Shown: positions 5,920 through 7,408 of the stretch, in pieces
Layout of the letters: each line of letters begins with the position of its first letter
How positions within the stretch are numbered: position 1 is the stretch's first letter
Assembly (NCBI GenBank): GCA_005882955.1
Contig: VBBB01000121.1
Span: forward strand, 3,196 to 10,603
Origin: Candidatus Bathyarchaeota archaeon
GTDB lineage: Archaea > Thermoproteota > Bathyarchaeia > 40CM-2-53-6
DNA length: 7,408 nucleotides
Direction: 5' to 3'
Made by a program: the position numbers and the translations under genes
Notes under the pieces: model-generated
Database searches by the model: none
The model's input: the letters and a program-made list of their open reading frames with translations, nothing else
What the model was told of the DNA's origin: nothing

Positions 5920-6546
5920 CTAAGAGTATTCGAGAATGATATCTCGAATCACTTGGACGACATCCTCACACTTGTCCGTAATGGTCTCCATCAACTCGTA
6001 AATCTCCTTAAGCTTGATTATTGAAATTGCGTCATTCGTCTTGAACAAGGCTGCGACAGCCTCGTTGAGAACAACGTCAGCCTCGTTTTCCAACCGGTCA
6101 ACCTCGATGATCCTACTCTCGATCTCGGGTGCCTTGATTTTGTGAATACTTGCAAAGGCAAAATCGATCTCCTGAACAGACTTAACCACGAGTTCAGTGA
6201 ATCTCCTCATAGGCTCAGTGGGAGAGCTGATCTCGTAAAGATAGAGGCGGTTTACTGCGGCATAGATGTAGTCTAAGACATCATCGTAAAGGGATGCTAG
6301 CTTGCTTATGTCTTCCCGATCGATGGGCGTAATGAAGGTCTTAATGAGACGGTCGTAGATTGAATGGACGATGTTATCGCCCTGATGTTCGATATCCTTG
6401 ATCTTGTCACGTTTATCCGCCAGTTGGTCGAAATTCTGCACGAGCTCGTTGAAAGCAAGAGCGCCCCCGAGAACGTTCTTGGACTCTTGCTCTAGGAGTT
6501 GAAAGAATATCTTCTCTTGAGGGATCAGTAGCTCCCTTAGACCCAT
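5920..6546 (-). CDS. DUF47 / PhoU-like phosphate transport accessory protein
   Basis: A 208-aa soluble, almost entirely helical protein of the DUF47 (Pit accessory, PhoU-like) family. These proteins are encoded with PiT permeases and are thought to control their activity, much as PhoU does for Pst. The two acidic metal-cluster motifs of the PhoU fold are visible: EHQGDNIVH (53-61) followed by TFITPIDREDI (70-80) and DDVLD (88-92) in the first half, and RLENEAD (151-157) followed by ETITDKCEDV (187-196) in the second. Length is typical for the family. ATG 6546 begins MGLRELLIPQEK, a usual N-terminus, and a TATA-like box sits about 35 nt upstream. PiT follows after 12 nt in the same direction. 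The upstream purM is 64 nt away and probably separately transcribed. Confidence 0.93.
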   Translation of the reverse strand: MGLRELLIPQEKIFFQLLEQESKNVLGGALAFNELVQNFDQLADKRDKIKDIEHQGDNIVHSIYDRLIKTFITPIDREDISKLASLYDDVLDYIYAAVNRLYLYEISSPTEPMRRFTELVVKSVQEIDFAFASIHKIKAPEIESRIIEVDRLENEADVVLNEAVAALFKTNDAISIIKLKEIYELMETITDKCEDVVQVIRDIILEYS

Positions 6547-6574
6547 GGAAAGATCGATTGAGGCTTCGCTGGCT

Positions 6575-6584
6575 CAAACATAAA
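6575..6584 (-). promoter_or_regulatory. TATA-like box of the DUF47-PiT operon
   Basis: On the minus strand this reads TTTATGTTTG, inside the 64-nt gap after purM. Its centre is about 35 nt from the DUF47 ATG, predicting a leader of under 10 nt. This suggests that the phosphate operon has its own promoter and is not only read through from purM. Confidence 0.4.
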
Positions 6585-6610
6585 CCGTTCTGTCCCGTCA
6601 ACCAACCTGT

Positions 6611-7408
6611 TCAGTTCAGGGGTTCTCCTTTGATTCTGATCCCTGGTTCCCTTTCGACGCGCCCTATCCGTGTTGCGTCCTGTCGGCGCTTGTGGAATGC
6701 ACGAATCCCTCGTTCCGATTGAGTCTCCGGGCAGATCACGACCAAGCCTACTCCCATGTTGAATGTCCGATACATTTCCGTGTCCTGTACACGTCCGGCT
6801 CGTTTTATGAGTTGAAATATTTCTGGCGGGGTCGGCAGTGTCCTGTACGCGTCCGACTTGTCTTATGAGTCGAAATATTTCGGGGGGCGTTGGCATTTCG
6901 TCGAGTTCTGCGCCGAGTCCAGCTTGTCCGATCACTCTTTCCAGCTTCAGGAAGGCTCCTCCACCCGTGATATGGGCGAGGCCGTGGACCTCCACCTTTT
7001 CGATTATTTCTTGCACGGCTTTTACGTAGATTCTTGTAGGCTCTAGAAGCTCCCTTCCAAGGCTTCTGTCTAGCCCCAGCGGTGTCTCGTCGAGCTTGTA
7101 TCTCTTTAGGAGTATCTTCCTCGCTAAGCTAAGTCCGTTTGAGTGAATCCCCGAACTAGTGACTCCAACCAACACGTCACCTTCCCGAACACGGTCACCG
7201 AGAATGAGATCCCTCTTCCTGCAAAATCCTGTTGCGAACCCGACGAGATCGAATCCTCCATCTTCTGACAGGAGTTCTGGGACGATTGCGGTCTCTCCTC
7301 CGACAATTGCTATTCCTGCCTCCTTTGCGCCTTTCACGAGGCCTTTCGCCACCTCCTCAACGATCGCACGGTTAGGCCTGCTCATGGCTATGTAGTCGAG
7401 GAAGCTGG
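6611..7408 (-). CDS. purM: Phosphoribosylformylglycinamidine cyclo-ligase (AIR synthase), 5' end cut by window and frameshifted
   Basis: PurM closes the imidazole ring of FGAM with ATP, giving AIR in purine synthesis; it is a cytosolic dimer. The N-terminal ATP-binding part lies off the right edge; the visible part starts at SFLDYIAMSRPN. Family landmarks follow: GGETAIVPELL, DLVGFATGF, GVTSSGIHSNGLSLARKI, AHITGGGAFLKLERVI and GLGAELDEMPTPPEIF. Just after this, a 58-bp imperfect tandem duplication (6780-6895) shifts the frame. In the first frame, translation would run through about 100 unrelated residues to 6537, overlapping the DUF47 start. In the second frame the true C-terminus resumes (PPEIFQLIKRAGRVQDTEMYRTFNMGVG, then RIGRVEREPG) and stops with TGA at 6613-6611. 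The protein as written is broken; removal of one repeat copy restores a normal PurM. An assembly or strain-chimera origin is likely, as explained in the findings. Confidence 0.92.
6780..6895. repeat. Imperfect 58-bp tandem duplication inside purM
   Basis: Two directly adjacent 58-bp units, 6780-6837 and 6838-6895, match at 49 of 58 positions without gaps. Both encode the same PurM segment (PTPPEIF..LI...GRVQDT on the minus strand). Because 58 is not a multiple of three, the second unit is read out of frame with the first. Five of the nine differences fall at third codon positions and four at second positions, none at first. Confidence 0.9.

Noticed and set aside
5411..5923. A 170-codon open frame on the plus strand across the PiT gene
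   Set aside because: It is antisense to a clear PiT permease, low in complexity (rich in Ile, Thr, Pro, Arg) and resembles no family; it is a shadow of the real gene.
6537..6779. The long C-terminal tail that results from reading purM straight through in its first frame
   Set aside because: It is Arg/Thr-rich, unlike any PurM, overlaps the DUF47 start, and the authentic PurM C-terminus is found in the neighbouring frame.
1..7408. tRNA, rRNA, CRISPR, insertion sequence or attachment site
   Set aside because: Nothing resembling a tRNA cloverleaf, a spaced repeat array, a transposase or terminal inverted repeats was seen; the gaps between genes are all below 300 bp.

Overview
The window (7408 bp) looks like a stretch of an archaeal chromosome or metagenomic contig. 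The best guess is a mesophilic, aerobic member of the Nitrososphaerota (Thaumarchaeota) or a related lineage, but this is inferred from gene style, not proven. The archaeal signs are TATA-like boxes about 25-35 nt upstream of several starts with little or no leader, TTG/GTG starts, pyrimidine-run terminators, membrane-anchored cupredoxins in place of cytochrome c, and a PiT transporter paired with a DUF47 PhoU-like protein.

Positions 1-4207 form an aerobic respiration block. On the minus strand lie cox2 (CuA subunit II) and cox1 (heme-copper oxidase subunit I), the latter running off the left edge. Divergent from them, on the plus strand, are a small single-helix CuA protein resembling ba3-type subunit II and a membrane-anchored blue copper protein. 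Facing these on the minus strand is ctaB (heme O synthase), split by a one-base frameshift. A plausible electron path is blue copper protein to CuA to heme a to heme a3/CuB, with CtaB supplying the farnesylated heme. No cytochrome c, subunit III, or heme A synthase is visible here.

Positions 4208-4779 hold a short intergenic region and a lone VOC-fold (glyoxalase/bleomycin-resistance-like) gene on the plus strand.

Positions 4780-6546 hold a two-gene phosphate module on the minus strand: a DUF47 PhoU-like protein followed by a PiT-family permease. A striking set of alternating inverted repeats lies just 3' of the permease.

Positions 6611-7408 hold the 3' part of purM (AIR synthase, purine biosynthesis) on the minus strand. 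It is interrupted by a diverged 58-bp tandem duplication that shifts the frame, and it runs off the right edge.

The most notable points are: (1) an A-type oxidase subunit I with a complete D-channel signature but with all three classical K-channel positions checked replaced by nonpolar residues; (2) the unusual combination of two CuA proteins and one blue copper protein; (3) two independent frame disruptions (ctaB, purM). The purM duplication has copies only 84% identical, which points to strain chimerism or recombination and not simple slippage.
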